Part shown: positions 1-8,359 of the stretch, one piece after another
Numbering within the stretch: position 1 is the stretch's first letter
How the letters are laid out: every line of letters begins with the position of its first letter
Source: Bacteroidota bacterium
GTDB lineage: Bacteria; Bacteroidota; Ignavibacteria; Ignavibacteriales; Ignavibacteriaceae
Assembly: GCA_021777835.1 (NCBI GenBank)
Contig: JAJYDC010000021.1
Span: forward strand, 1 to 45,684
Direction of reading: 5' to 3'
DNA length: 45,684 bases
Notes under the pieces: generated by a model
Seen by the model: the letters and a program-made list of their open reading frames with translations, nothing else
Database searches by the model: none
Told to the model about the DNA's origin: nothing
Program-made: the position numbers and the translations under genes

Positions 1-1623
1 CATTGCTCCGGCTACGTATAATATCCATGGTGCCGGCTGACTTTCCATTAACGGCTTTATAACCGCTGCCATTGCATTTGCCTGCGGAGCTACAAGCGCA
101 TTTGGTCCCGTAAATCCATATATATTATTCAAAAGTAAAATAACATATCCTACTGTTGCTGCTGATACTAAAGTTCCTAAAAATTTCCAACTCTCTTGTT
201 TGTACGGTGAAGAACCTAACCAATAACCTATTTTTAAGTCTGTTATGAAACTTCCGGATATTGATAACGCTGTACAAACTACTCCGCCTATCAATAATGC
301 AGCAACCATTCCGCTCGTACCCTTTAGACCAATTGCTACCAATATTATTGATGATAATATCAATGTCATTAATGTCATTCCTGAAACAGGATTCGTTCCT
401 ACTATAGCCGTTGCTGTCGCCGCAACTGTTGTAAATAAGAATGCAATTATTAAGACTATTAGTAATCCAACAATTGCGTATAGAAACGTGCCAACTACAC
501 CAAGTAAGAAAAAGATAAATATTGCAATAGCAGTAGCTATAATAGATATTGCTATTACCTTCATCGTTATATCTCGGTTTGTTCTTAATTTTTCCTTTAC
601 CGCGTCCTTTTTACCAACTATCTCTTTGACGGCTAATGAAAATGCTGTGCCTATTATTTTTGATGATCGAATAATCCCGATGATTCCTGCCATAGCAATC
701 CCGCCAATTCCGACGTGTCGTATGTAATTAGAAAAAATCTGATCTGCTGACATATCCTTTATAAGCAAAGTTACGTTTGCACCTAGCGGCGCAGTCAGGC
801 TATGACCTATGTATGCAGTTAATGGAATTAATACGTACCACGATACGAAAGAACCTGCACAAATAATTGCTGCGTAACGAAGTCCTATAATGTAACCCAA
901 TCCCATTACTGCAGCCCCTACATCCATCTTAAAAATCATTTTATATTTATCTGCAATTCTATCACCGATTGGAAGTACTCTTGATGTAAACACCTCATTC
1001 CACCAGCCGGTCGAAGCTACGATAAAGTCATATACTCCGCCGATTATTCCACTGACTATTAATACAACAGCCTGATTGCCTCCTTTTTCCCCTGCAACTA
1101 ATACCTCCGTTGTTGCCGTCGCTTCTGGGAAAGGATATTGTCCGTGCATCTCCTTGACAAAATATTTTCTGAATGGAATTAAGAATAAGATTCCCAAAAT
1201 TCCGCCGAATAATGAAGCTAAAAATATTTTGTAAAAGTCTGCATTTAAATTCAAGATGTATAATGCCGGTATTGTAAAGATTGCCCCCGCTACTACTCCT
1301 CCTGAGGTTGAACCTATCGACTGAATAATTACATTCTCACCGAGTGCATTTTTCCTCTTCGTTGCAGTGGACAAACCAACTGCAATTATTGCAATCGGTA
1401 TCGCTGCTTCGAATACTTGCCCTATCTTTAATCCAAGATAGGCTGCGGCTGCCGAAAAAAGTACTGCCATCAAAAGTCCTGTTAAGACAGAATAAAAACT
1501 AACTTCAGGAACTTTGACGTGTGGCGGCATGACCGGTACGTACTCTTCGCCCGCTTTTAGTTCTGTGTATGCATTTGCCGGCAAGCCTTTTAAATTTTCT
1601 CCATTGATGTGTTCTTCGCTCAT
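1..1623 (-). CDS. OPT family oligopeptide transporter, C-terminus cut by window edge
   Basis: My reverse-strand translation from ATG at 1623 stays open to base 1 (541 codons) without a stop, so the gene runs out of the window; bacterial OPT proteins are usually about 650 residues, so roughly 100 C-terminal residues are missing. After a hydrophilic N-terminus of about 40 residues come repeated hydrophobic, Gly/Ala-rich membrane segments. Recognisable OPT features are the early stretch AAAAYLGLKIGQVFEAAIP, the motif GQYPFPEATATTEVL near residue 165, and a late stretch GFTGPNALVAPQANAMA. The family moves oligopeptides or metal chelates across the inner membrane, probably with protons; the substrate here is unknown. 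No clear Shine-Dalgarno precedes the start. It is divergent from the rsmI-like gene, sharing a 149-bp intergenic region. Confidence 0.88.
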   Translation of the reverse strand, partial: MSEEHINGENLKGLPANAYTELKAGEEYVPVMPPHVKVPEVSFYSVLTGLLMAVLFSAAAAYLGLKIGQVFEAAIPIAIIAVGLSTATKRKNALGENVIIQSIGSTSGGVVAGAIFTIPALYILNLNADFYKIFLASLFGGILGILFLIPFRKYFVKEMHGQYPFPEATATTEVLVAGEKGGNQAVVLIVSGIIGGVYDFIVASTGWWNEVFTSRVLPIGDRIADKYKMIFKMDVGAAVMGLGYIIGLRYAAIICAGSFVSWYVLIPLTAYIGHSLTAPLGANVTLLIKDMSADQIFSNYIRHVGIGGIAMAGIIGIIRSSKIIGTAFSLAVKEIVGKKDAVKEKLRTNRDITMKVIAISIIATAIAIFIFFLLGVVGTFLYAIVGLLIVLIIAFLFTTVAATATAIVGTNPVSGMTLMTLILSSIILVAIGLKGTSGMVAALLIGGVVCTALSISGSFITDLKIGYWLGSSPYKQESWKFLGTLVSAATVGYVILLLNNIYGFTGPNALVAPQANAMAAVIKPLMESQPAPWILYVAGAM

Positions 1624-1704
1624 AGTTTTTCCCAATCAATTTAATAGTGAATATAAACTGAATTATTAATTCCCCATTTAATACTTAATAAAATTAAGAA
1701 GATT

Positions 1705-1770
1705 TATTAAGATAAGACAACAAAAAATATTATTTGTTCAAAGATTAACTTCAGTTTGCTTATCTTAATA
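1705..1770. promoter_or_regulatory. 12-bp inverted repeat in divergent promoter region
   Basis: TATTAAGATAAG (1705-1716) is repeated as its exact reverse complement at 1759-1770, the second arm ending two bases before the rsmI-like ATG. The pair lies between two divergent genes. A 12-base version of the same word, TTATTAAGATAA, is found at 39035-39046 in another divergent intergenic region. It could be a shared promoter element read in both directions or a binding site for a regulator. No experimental role is known to me. Confidence 0.35.
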
Positions 1771-1772
1771 TT

Positions 1773-2456
1773 ATGAATGGAAAACTTTTTTTAGTCTCAA
1801 CTCCTATTGGAAATTGGGACGATATTACACTGCGCGCTTTAAGAATACTTCGTGAGGTTGACTTTATAATTTGCGAAGAGTTCAAGGAAGCCAGACGCCT
1901 TCTTGCTGAATATAAAATTGAAAAGGAACTTAATTCTCTTAACGAACATAACGAGAAGGAAGTAGCCGATGATATTCTTATGAGAATATTAGAAGGGAAG
2001 TCAGCTGCATTAATATCCGACTGCGGAACTCCGCTGTTCTCCGATCCGGGACATCTCCTTGTTGATCTTTGCATTTCTCAAAACATTCAGGTCATTCCCG
2101 TGCCCGGCGCTAATTCTCTTCTGCCTGCTCTATCAGGATCCGGATTAGATTTTGAAAAGTTCTATTATTATGGATGGCTTTCGCCTAAAAAAGAAATACG
2201 GCAGCAGCAATTATTGCAAATCAAAAAAATAAATGAAGTCATTATCCTTCTCGACACACCATATAGATTAAAAAGTCTGCTTGCTGATGTTGTAAAAATA
2301 TTAGGAAAAAACATACATGTAGTGCTTGCGTATCAGCTTACAATGGGAAATGAAAGGTTTTACAGAGGCTCAGCAGAAGAGGTTTTATCCATCGCCGAAA
2401 GAACAAATTTGAAAGGTGAGTTTGTGCTGATCTTAAATAACAAAAAAACGTATTAG
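1773..2456 (+). CDS. rsmI: RsmI-family SAM-dependent methyltransferase
   Basis: A 227-residue protein of the tetrapyrrole-methylase fold, closest to RsmI, the enzyme that 2'-O-methylates C1402 of 16S rRNA in the ribosomal decoding centre. The N-terminal STPIGNWDDITLRAL matches the family PTPIGN(L)xDIT motif; SDCGTPLFSDPG and the PVPGANSLLPALSGSGL segment are the SAM-site signatures. Two points differ from E. coli RsmI: it is about 60 residues shorter, lacking the C-terminal extension, and the usual EDTRxT motif reads EEFKEA (residues 36-41). It could therefore be a paralogue with a changed target rather than the canonical enzyme. ATG start with no obvious Shine-Dalgarno; single gene facing a minus-strand module. 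Confidence 0.8.
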   Translation: MNGKLFLVSTPIGNWDDITLRALRILREVDFIICEEFKEARRLLAEYKIEKELNSLNEHNEKEVADDILMRILEGKSAALISDCGTPLFSDPGHLLVDLCISQNIQVIPVPGANSLLPALSGSGLDFEKFYYYGWLSPKKEIRQQQLLQIKKINEVIILLDTPYRLKSLLADVVKILGKNIHVVLAYQLTMGNERFYRGSAEEVLSIAERTNLKGEFVLILNNKKTY

Positions 2457-2539
2457 ATTTCTACCTTATAGTTTGCCCTTGGAAAAAAAATATACAATAA
2501 GATGATTCTCGAAAAATGAATTAGTACTTTTTATTGGTT

Positions 2540-2980
2540 TTATTCTAAGTTTTCAATATCAGCCAGGTCTTGAAACCTTCCGACTGCTTTTTTATTTCTC
2601 TTCAAATTTTCCAGATCTATAAAATTGATTTCTAAGTCATCAATGTTAATCTTTACTCTTTGTGTAAAGCACGATCGAAAATCAACACCTGATAAGTCTG
2701 TAATTATATCGATACGATTTGGCGGATATCCTAACTGTATAACTAAATTGGGATCTAAAAAATCATTTTCAGTTAATCCAAGCTTTTCAAAGCCAAAATC
2801 CTTAAGTGCAGTAAGAAGTCTTGAAGCATTTTTCATTTCAAGCCAGATCCAGACATCTAAATCTTTTGTATAACGAGGATATCCATGAAACGCTACTGCG
2901 TAACCGCCGACAATGAGGTATTCTACTTTATGCTCGTTTAATAATTTTATAAACTCTTTGAAATCTTTGCTGATTACCAT
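2540..2980 (-). CDS. Minimal nucleotidyltransferase (DUF6036/MNT-like), possible TA partner
   Basis: A 146-residue protein with the minimal nucleotidyltransferase core: GGYAVAFHGYPRYTKDLDVWI (near residues 25-45) carries the GG and the DxD of the DNA polymerase beta-like superfamily. Relatives are often annotated as a nucleotidyltransferase or DUF6036 protein and sit with a very small upstream gene, as here: the upstream 65-aa gene overlaps it by 53 bases in another frame, so the two are probably translated together. Members of this broad superfamily act as AMP-transferring antitoxins, as toxins, or in antibiotic modification; which applies here cannot be read from sequence. The conserved third acidic residue may be in the segment LGYPPNRIDIITD (second D of the strand). 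Confidence 0.75.
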   Translation of the reverse strand: MVISKDFKEFIKLLNEHKVEYLIVGGYAVAFHGYPRYTKDLDVWIWLEMKNASRLLTALKDFGFEKLGLTENDFLDPNLVIQLGYPPNRIDIITDLSGVDFRSCFTQRVKINIDDLEINFIDLENLKRNKKAVGRFQDLADIENLE

Positions 2981-3125
2981 ATTTCCAATTATTAAATTCC
3001 TCCCGGATAGATTCTAATACTTCAAGTCTCGCTTGAGGTGTTTGTGTTTGCCAAAATAAGAAGTCGTTATTTTTCTGGTCTTTCCTTACCTTGCGAACAA
3101 AAGTTCTATCTATAGAATTATTCAT
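2928..3125 (-). CDS. Small partner of nucleotidyltransferase
   Basis: A 65-residue basic protein from ATG 3125. It begins NNSIDRTFVRKV and contains WQTQTPQARLEVLESIREEF followed by QRFQRVYKIIKR. I recognise the general pattern (an RT-V start, a 'TPxxRLExLxxIR' helix and an 'RVYxII' end) from small genes found directly upstream of DUF6036-type nucleotidyltransferases in many bacteria. Its 3' end overlaps the downstream gene by 53 bases, a strong sign that the pair works as a unit. The size and coupling suggest a toxin-antitoxin-like module, but neither the direction of toxicity nor any activity can be deduced. Confidence 0.65.
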   Translation of the reverse strand: MNNSIDRTFVRKVRKDQKNNDFLFWQTQTPQARLEVLESIREEFNNWKYGNQQRFQRVYKIIKRA

Positions 3126-3215
3126 TTTCGATAAAAATATTATTAATATAAATTACTTTATTTAGTTCCCAAAGTCCACACTTAAAAAACCATCAATAAA
3201 AATTATCTTCATCTA

Positions 3216-4658
3216 CTAACTAAACTCTTTTTCCAGCAATGCTACATTTTCAATATGATAAGTATGGGGGAACATATCAACCGGACGAATCTTAACCAAC
3301 TTATATCCCAATGCACAGAACAGTTTTATATCCCTTACTTGTGTAGCTGGATTACAGCTTACATATACTATTGCGCGGGGACTTAGCTTGATCACGTCAT
3401 CAACCGTGTTTGTATGCATACCATTGCGCGGCGGATCTAATATTACAACGTCAGGCTTGGGCATTTGCTTCTCTTCAACTTCCGGCAAAAATGATTTATA
3501 TAGGTCGGCTTTTATAAAGTTAACATTCTCAATTTTATTTAACTTTTTATTTTCCTCGGCATCTGATACGGCTGATTCAACTGTTTCAAATCCATATACT
3601 TGTTTTGCTTTTGATGATATAAAGATTGAAATTGTGCCCGCACCCGAGTATAAATCGTAAACTACCTCGTTACCGGTTAACCCTGCAAAGTCCATTGCCG
3701 TCTGATAAAGCTTTTCTGCCTGTAAAGAATTTGTCTGGAAGAATGAATTTGCACTGATCCTGAATTTATAATTGCCTATTGAATCAAAAATATATCCGTT
3801 CCCGTAATATACTTTCTCATAATCTCCCGTTGCAATCAAGGCCTTCTTTAAGTTGATATTATTAATAACAGTAGTTATTTGCGGAATTTCTTTTACCATC
3901 TTTCCGGTATATTCATTCATTAAATCATCATCTTCATTAAAGGTAACAAGGTTAACCATTAAATCTTCTGTGTTATGCGATTGTTTGATGACAAGATTTC
4001 TTAAATATCCCGAATTAGTCTTTGAAGAATATATAGAGATTGATCTGCTCTTAAAAAAATCTCTTGTAAAGTTTAATATTTGATTGCTGACATTTGATTG
4101 TAAAAAACATTCGTCGATATCTAGTACTTTGTCAAATATATTTGGGATGTGCAAACCAAGCGCAAAATTACGATCAATTTCCTCACCTGTATTTATTTCA
4201 ACCTGAGTTAGCCACCTTCTATCGGCTAAAGAGAACTCCATTTTATTTCTGTAAAAAAATATATTATTAGAAGGGATAATTGATTCGGAATTTAAATTCT
4301 CAAACCCACCCATCTTCCAAAAAATTTGCTCAACTTGTTCTTGTTTAAACTTCGTCTGCGCTTCATAATCAAGATCCTGTTGTTTGCATCCTCCGCAAAC
4401 TCCGAAATATTTGCATCTTGCCTTTACCCTGAACTGTGAAGCCGAAATCACCTTAACCGCTTTCGCTTCGGCATAAGATTTTTTAATCTTAACAAGCTGC
4501 GCTTCAACTGTATCGCCCGGATATGCACCGTGAACAAAAATTACATATTTAGAGGTCTCACCTTTCCCGTCAACCGGGTCTTTTATTATCTTTGCTATTC
4601 CTTTTCCTTCAAAAGCAAAACCTTCAATTTCTAACTCAAGTATGTCGCCTTTCTTCAT
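3216..4658 (-). CDS. rlmD: 23S rRNA (uracil-5-)-methyltransferase, RlmD/RumA family
   Basis: A 480-residue TrmA/RumA-family enzyme that methylates C5 of a uridine in 23S rRNA (U1939 in E. coli RlmD). An N-terminal TRAM RNA-binding domain (about residues 1-65) is followed by the cysteines of a 4Fe-4S cluster in CKYFGVCGGCKQQ (about 82-91), with the fourth probably in DIDECFLQS (about 184). The Rossmann methyltransferase domain has DLYSGAGTISIF and DPPRNGMH, and the catalytic cysteine lies in YVSCNPATQVRD. An upstream in-frame TTG exists at 4661, but ATG at 4658 shares its A with the TGA of the preceding gene (TGATG), a classic coupled start. RlmD rather than RlmC or a dual RlmCD is a guess. 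Confidence 0.85.
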   Translation of the reverse strand: MKKGDILELEIEGFAFEGKGIAKIIKDPVDGKGETSKYVIFVHGAYPGDTVEAQLVKIKKSYAEAKAVKVISASQFRVKARCKYFGVCGGCKQQDLDYEAQTKFKQEQVEQIFWKMGGFENLNSESIIPSNNIFFYRNKMEFSLADRRWLTQVEINTGEEIDRNFALGLHIPNIFDKVLDIDECFLQSNVSNQILNFTRDFFKSRSISIYSSKTNSGYLRNLVIKQSHNTEDLMVNLVTFNEDDDLMNEYTGKMVKEIPQITTVINNINLKKALIATGDYEKVYYGNGYIFDSIGNYKFRISANSFFQTNSLQAEKLYQTAMDFAGLTGNEVVYDLYSGAGTISIFISSKAKQVYGFETVESAVSDAEENKKLNKIENVNFIKADLYKSFLPEVEEKQMPKPDVVILDPPRNGMHTNTVDDVIKLSPRAIVYVSCNPATQVRDIKLFCALGYKLVKIRPVDMFPHTYHIENVALLEKEFS

Positions 4659-5371
4659 CAAACAGCTTTCTGCAATATCAGCATCATGAAGCCAAAATAA
4701 TTGTCTCCACCAAGGTTAAGAAAAGCATTAGACTCATGACTCATCTTCTTAATTAACTTTTTATAGTATGACTTTTCATTATCTGTAAGCGTATCTATAT
4801 TATCCTGCAAAAGGGAAGCACTCATTTTATAAAAGTCCTTCAGTGTTGAAGACAAATCATGCTGATACAAAACATCAAATTTTCTTTCTGTAAAGTATTT
4901 TGGAAAATTATCTTTAAGCAGCGGAATAATCCCGGAGCTTTGAAATATATCATTTACGAACTTTGGAAGTTCTTCGGTGAAAACAACATTTTCGCCTACG
5001 CACAAAATGCCCTTAGGCTTTAATATCCTCTTTACTTCTTTTAATATCTTATTTCTCTCAGAATTAGAGATTGACGCCTGTGCGTAAACCAAATCAAAAT
5101 CTTCATCATTAAAATCGGTATTTGTAAACTCCATCATTTTGGCAGAAATTGACTTATTATTGCCGATCAATAGTCGTGTCTGAAGCAGAGAATCATTATC
5201 CTCTACTACTATTATAACTTGAGAAGCTCCTCTAGCTATAAATTCATTTGCTAATTCGGAAGTATTTCCACCGATAATTAAAATTCTTTTTCCTTCAAGA
5301 GCTACTTGTGAAGAAAGGATTGTGAATTGTCTGTCCGTACCCGGAAGAAAAATGGGTTTTATTGTTTTCAC
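4658..5371 (-). CDS. Class I SAM-dependent methyltransferase-like protein
   Basis: A 237-residue protein with a class I methyltransferase core: GKRILIIGGNTSELANEFI as the nucleotide-binding strand-loop (motif I), an acidic EDNDSL at the end of strand 2, FDLVYAQASI as the motif IV region, and an EVKRILKPKGILCVGE motif of the Methyltransf_11 type. The C-terminal half is helical and unrecognised. The start is GTG at 5371; an ATG just upstream is followed at once by a stop. It overlaps the rlmD start by one base, so the two are co-translated and a role in RNA or translation-related methylation is plausible. The substrate is unknown. Confidence 0.65.
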   Translation of the reverse strand: MKTIKPIFLPGTDRQFTILSSQVALEGKRILIIGGNTSELANEFIARGASQVIIVVEDNDSLLQTRLLIGNNKSISAKMMEFTNTDFNDEDFDLVYAQASISNSERNKILKEVKRILKPKGILCVGENVVFTEELPKFVNDIFQSSGIIPLLKDNFPKYFTERKFDVLYQHDLSSTLKDFYKMSASLLQDNIDTLTDNEKSYYKKLIKKMSHESNAFLNLGGDNYFGFMMLILQKAV

Positions 5372-5897
5372 TTATTACATTCAAAAACTGGTAAGAAAAA
5401 TTTTCTATATTGCGGCATCTAAAAAACCGCACTGCAATTTAACTAAAGCCCTTTTAAGTTGAAAAGGTTTACTCTCTAAAACTTAATCGCCTTATTTCTA
5501 TTTCCTTCTTGATTCGCATATTGCAATTTAATATTTTGGGTATAGTTAAACATCAGTTCTTTATCTCTGCATACTATAGCTTTATAGCTAATGCCTATGA
5601 ATTCTTCAAATTCCTTTCAAAAAAGGAATGCCAAATCAAAACTAATTCCACAAGAAATATGAATGCACTCTGAATGCACTGTGAATACACTCTGAATGCG
5701 CAGTGATAGGCATTATAAAGGCCTTCTCTTATACCCTTAATACACCCCAACACCCCTGCTCCCACCTTTCGACATTTATCTGTCACCCCTTATCCTTACA
5801 CTTGAATCTTTCTCCCTACTTCACAAAGTAATGAATTGCCTTTCTATACAAGTTCTGCTATTTTTATTACCAAAAATTGAAACCAATCGAGGCAATA
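5372..5897. other. Non-coding 526-bp gap with repeats
   Basis: Between the minus-strand methyltransferase and the plus-strand peptidase no convincing gene is seen. A 63-codon minus-strand frame at 5595-5786 is produced by the tandem repeat described separately and I do not accept it. The stretch also holds a perfect 8-bp hairpin with a CAAA loop (ATTCCTTT at 5610-5617 pairing with 5622-5629) and a pyrimidine-rich stretch at 5737-5815. Promoters for both divergent genes must lie here but no consensus was clear. Confidence 0.5.
5589..5715. repeat. 11-bp tandem repeat framed by a 10-bp inverted repeat
   Basis: Four 11-base units, each starting TGAAT, run head to tail: 5660-5670 (TGAATGCACTC), 5671-5681, 5682-5692 and 5693-5703, with a degenerate fifth at 5704. 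Around them, TAATGCCTAT at 5589-5598 is the exact reverse complement of 5706-5715, and on both sides the arm continues into TTTATA with a small offset. A short perfect hairpin lies inside at 5610-5629. The arrangement suggests a small folded or mobile repeat unit, or a structured RNA, rather than a gene. Confidence 0.6.
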
Positions 5898-7925
5898 ATG
5901 AAAAAGCTTTTTCTAATCCTTACTTTACTTCCTATTATGTTAATCGCCCAAACAAAACGACCTATGACTGTAGAAGATCTATGGGCAATGAAAAGAATTG
6001 ATCAGCTTGTACTTTCACCTGATGGAAAGACAATTGCTTTCTCTGTCAGTACTTACAATCTTGATGCAAACAAGGGAAAGACAGAAATATATTTAGTAAA
6101 TGTGGATGGCTCTGATATGCATCCATTGAATAATTCGGACAAGTCCGAAAGTGATCCAAGATTTTCACCGGATGGAAAAAAGATTGCTTATATCGAAAAT
6201 GACCAGGTAATGGATTGTAATCTTGATGGATCGGGAAGTCAGCAAATCACCGACTTATATACCGGTGTAACTGATTTCAAATGGTCAAATGATGGAAGCA
6301 AAATTCTTTTAACCTCTACCGTCTATGCTGACTGCAAGGATCAAGCTTGTAATAAAAATAAAGATGAAGAAAAAAGGGCAGAGAAATATGACGCAAGAAT
6401 TATTACTCACCTAATGTTTCGCCATTGGAATGAATGGCTAAACGGCAAGCGAAGTCATTTGTTTCTGTTTGATATAGCAGCAAAGAAATATATTGACCTT
6501 AATTATTTAATGCATAATGATGTTCCGCCTCTTGACTTAGGTAGCGCAAATGACTTTAACTTCTCTCCCGGCGGCAAAGAAATAGCATATACAATGAATC
6601 CTAACAGTGTAGTAGCAAACAGCACGAACAATGATGTGTTCACTGTAAACATGAGTGATGTTAAAGCAGATTCCAAAATCCCTGCAAAGAAAATCTCCGT
6701 AAGCTTAGGAAACGATAATCAACCTGTTTATTCACCTGATGGGAAATATATTGCTTTTGCTTCCATGCTTGTACCGGGTCATGAATCGGATAAACAATGT
6801 CTGGTCCTTTATGACCGTGCTTCTGGAAAGCTAAAAAACCTTACAGAAAAATTTGATCGTTCTGTGGCTGAAATAGTGTGGTCACCTGATTCTAAATCAA
6901 TCTATTTTACTGCCAACAATGAGATTTATAATTCAATCTATAAAATAGATATTGAGACAGGCAAAGTATCCTTGCTTCTAAAAGAACATAGTAATGCAGA
7001 CATAGCAGTTTCACCTGATGGAAAAACAATTTATTTTAAGCAGCAACGCGCCGAGCTTCCTTATGAAATATTTGCAATGAATAATGATGGGAGTAACGTC
7101 CATCAAATTACCTTTATTAATAAAGACCTTTTATCTAAGCTTGAACTAAATCCTGTTGAGACATTCTGGTCTATGGGAGCAGACGGTAAAAAGATAGAGT
7201 CAATATTAGTAAAACCTCCATTCTTTGATGCATCGAAAAAATATCCCATGATCTTCTTAATTCACGGAGGACCACAGGATAACTGGCAGGATGAATTTCA
7301 TTATCGTTGGAACTTAAATCTATTTGCTTCCAAAGGATATGTGGTTGTTGCCCCTAATCCAACCGGAAGCACCGGATACGGGCAAAAATTCACTAATGAT
7401 ATATCCCGTAATTGGGGCGGAAGACCTTATATCGATTTAATGGACGCCTGTGACTATGCAATAAAGCATTATAAGTTTATTGATCCCAAAAATACTTTTG
7501 CTGCTGGCGCCTCTTACGGCGGATACATGATTGATTGGCTTGAAGGTCACACTGCCCGATTTAACGCAATGGTCTCTCACGATGGAGTATTTAACACCAT
7601 AAGTATGTGGGGAACTACTGAAGAGCTCTGGTTCCCGAACTGGGAGTTTGGCGGAACTCCTTATACCAATCGTGCCTTGTATGAAAAATGGAACCCTGAA
7701 AGGTTTATTCAAAATGCTAAAACACCTTTACTAATAGTTGAAGGAGCACATGATTACCGTGTTCCTGAAGAACAAGCTTTCCAGCTTTTTACTTCGCTTC
7801 AAACACTCGGTGTTGAAAGCAAGCTATTATATTTCAATAATGAGTTCCATTTTGTAGTTAAGCCGCAAGATTCTAAGCTTTGGTGGGATACAGTCTTTGA
7901 TTGGTTCCAGCAACATAAAAAGTAA
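5898..7925 (+). CDS. S9 family serine peptidase (dipeptidyl/acylaminoacyl-peptidase type), secreted
   Basis: A 675-residue prolyl-oligopeptidase-family enzyme that cleaves short peptides, probably in the periplasm. The N-terminus (MKKLFLILTLLPIMLIAQ) is a signal peptide. Residues about 40-400 form a TolB-like beta-propeller with repeated (L/F/Y/W/V)SPDGK motifs. The C-terminal alpha/beta-hydrolase domain has GASYGGYM with nucleophile Ser539, Asp619 in EGAHDYRVP and His651 in NEFHF. The frame is open from a TTG at 5877, but ATG 5898 is preferred: it has GAGG six bases upstream and begins exactly at the signal peptide. A short gap of 21 bases leads to the YkvA gene. Confidence 0.9.
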   Translation: MKKLFLILTLLPIMLIAQTKRPMTVEDLWAMKRIDQLVLSPDGKTIAFSVSTYNLDANKGKTEIYLVNVDGSDMHPLNNSDKSESDPRFSPDGKKIAYIENDQVMDCNLDGSGSQQITDLYTGVTDFKWSNDGSKILLTSTVYADCKDQACNKNKDEEKRAEKYDARIITHLMFRHWNEWLNGKRSHLFLFDIAAKKYIDLNYLMHNDVPPLDLGSANDFNFSPGGKEIAYTMNPNSVVANSTNNDVFTVNMSDVKADSKIPAKKISVSLGNDNQPVYSPDGKYIAFASMLVPGHESDKQCLVLYDRASGKLKNLTEKFDRSVAEIVWSPDSKSIYFTANNEIYNSIYKIDIETGKVSLLLKEHSNADIAVSPDGKTIYFKQQRAELPYEIFAMNNDGSNVHQITFINKDLLSKLELNPVETFWSMGADGKKIESILVKPPFFDASKKYPMIFLIHGGPQDNWQDEFHYRWNLNLFASKGYVVVAPNPTGSTGYGQKFTNDISRNWGGRPYIDLMDACDYAIKHYKFIDPKNTFAAGASYGGYMIDWLEGHTARFNAMVSHDGVFNTISMWGTTEELWFPNWEFGGTPYTNRALYEKWNPERFIQNAKTPLLIVEGAHDYRVPEEQAFQLFTSLQTLGVESKLLYFNNEFHFVVKPQDSKLWWDTVFDWFQQHKK

Positions 7926-7946
7926 AAATCCGAAAGGGTTCTGACT

Positions 7947-8309
7947 ATGGATAATCAGAAGTATGATCTCGATGACTTTACTGAACTTACGGAATTAGAT
8001 TTTGGCGGTACTACCGAAAGCGAAGTAAGTAAAAATATAGGTTATGTCGAGAATAATCTTTGGGAAAAACTTGCAAAGGTTAAAAGGAAAATATCCTTTG
8101 CAAGAGATGTATTGGCACTATATAAATATATGCGTGACCCTGCTGTTGCCTGGTATAAAAAATCAGTAGTAATTGCAGGACTGATATATTTTATCACTCC
8201 AATAGATGCAATCCCGGATTTTACCCCTGTAGTCGGGTTTCTTGATGACCTAGGAATAATTGCAGCATTGACTAAATATTTAGGGCATGAGCTAGTCCCT
8301 TATTACTAA
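7947..8309 (+). CDS. YkvA/DUF1232 family membrane protein
   Basis: A 120-residue protein with the DUF1232 (YkvA) domain at about residues 65-115, including the hallmark hydrophobic segment GLIYFITPIDAIPDFTPVVGFLDDLG. The N-terminal 40 residues are acidic and unrecognised. DUF1232 proteins are small membrane-associated proteins of unknown function. AAAGGG lies about 10 bases before the ATG. It follows the S9 peptidase by 21 bases and precedes the NUDIX gene by 50, so the three may share a transcript. Confidence 0.8.
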   Translation: MDNQKYDLDDFTELTELDFGGTTESEVSKNIGYVENNLWEKLAKVKRKISFARDVLALYKYMRDPAVAWYKKSVVIAGLIYFITPIDAIPDFTPVVGFLDDLGIIAALTKYLGHELVPYY

Positions 8310-8359
8310 GCCCAGGTTTAGTATTGCAAATATGTTTATACAAGTTATATAGGGATGAA

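Noticed and set aside
245-727. Plus-strand open frame of 160 codons
   Set aside because: It lies antisense within the OPT transporter, whose motifs are clear on the minus strand; the Ile/Ala-rich product is a shadow.
5660-5714. CRISPR array
   Set aside because: The repeats are only 11 bases with no spacers, and no cas gene is near.
5595-5786. Minus-strand 63-codon frame in the tandem-repeat gap
   Set aside because: The residues CAFRVYSQCIQSAF come directly from the 11-bp repeat; no ribosome site or conserved protein feature supports it.
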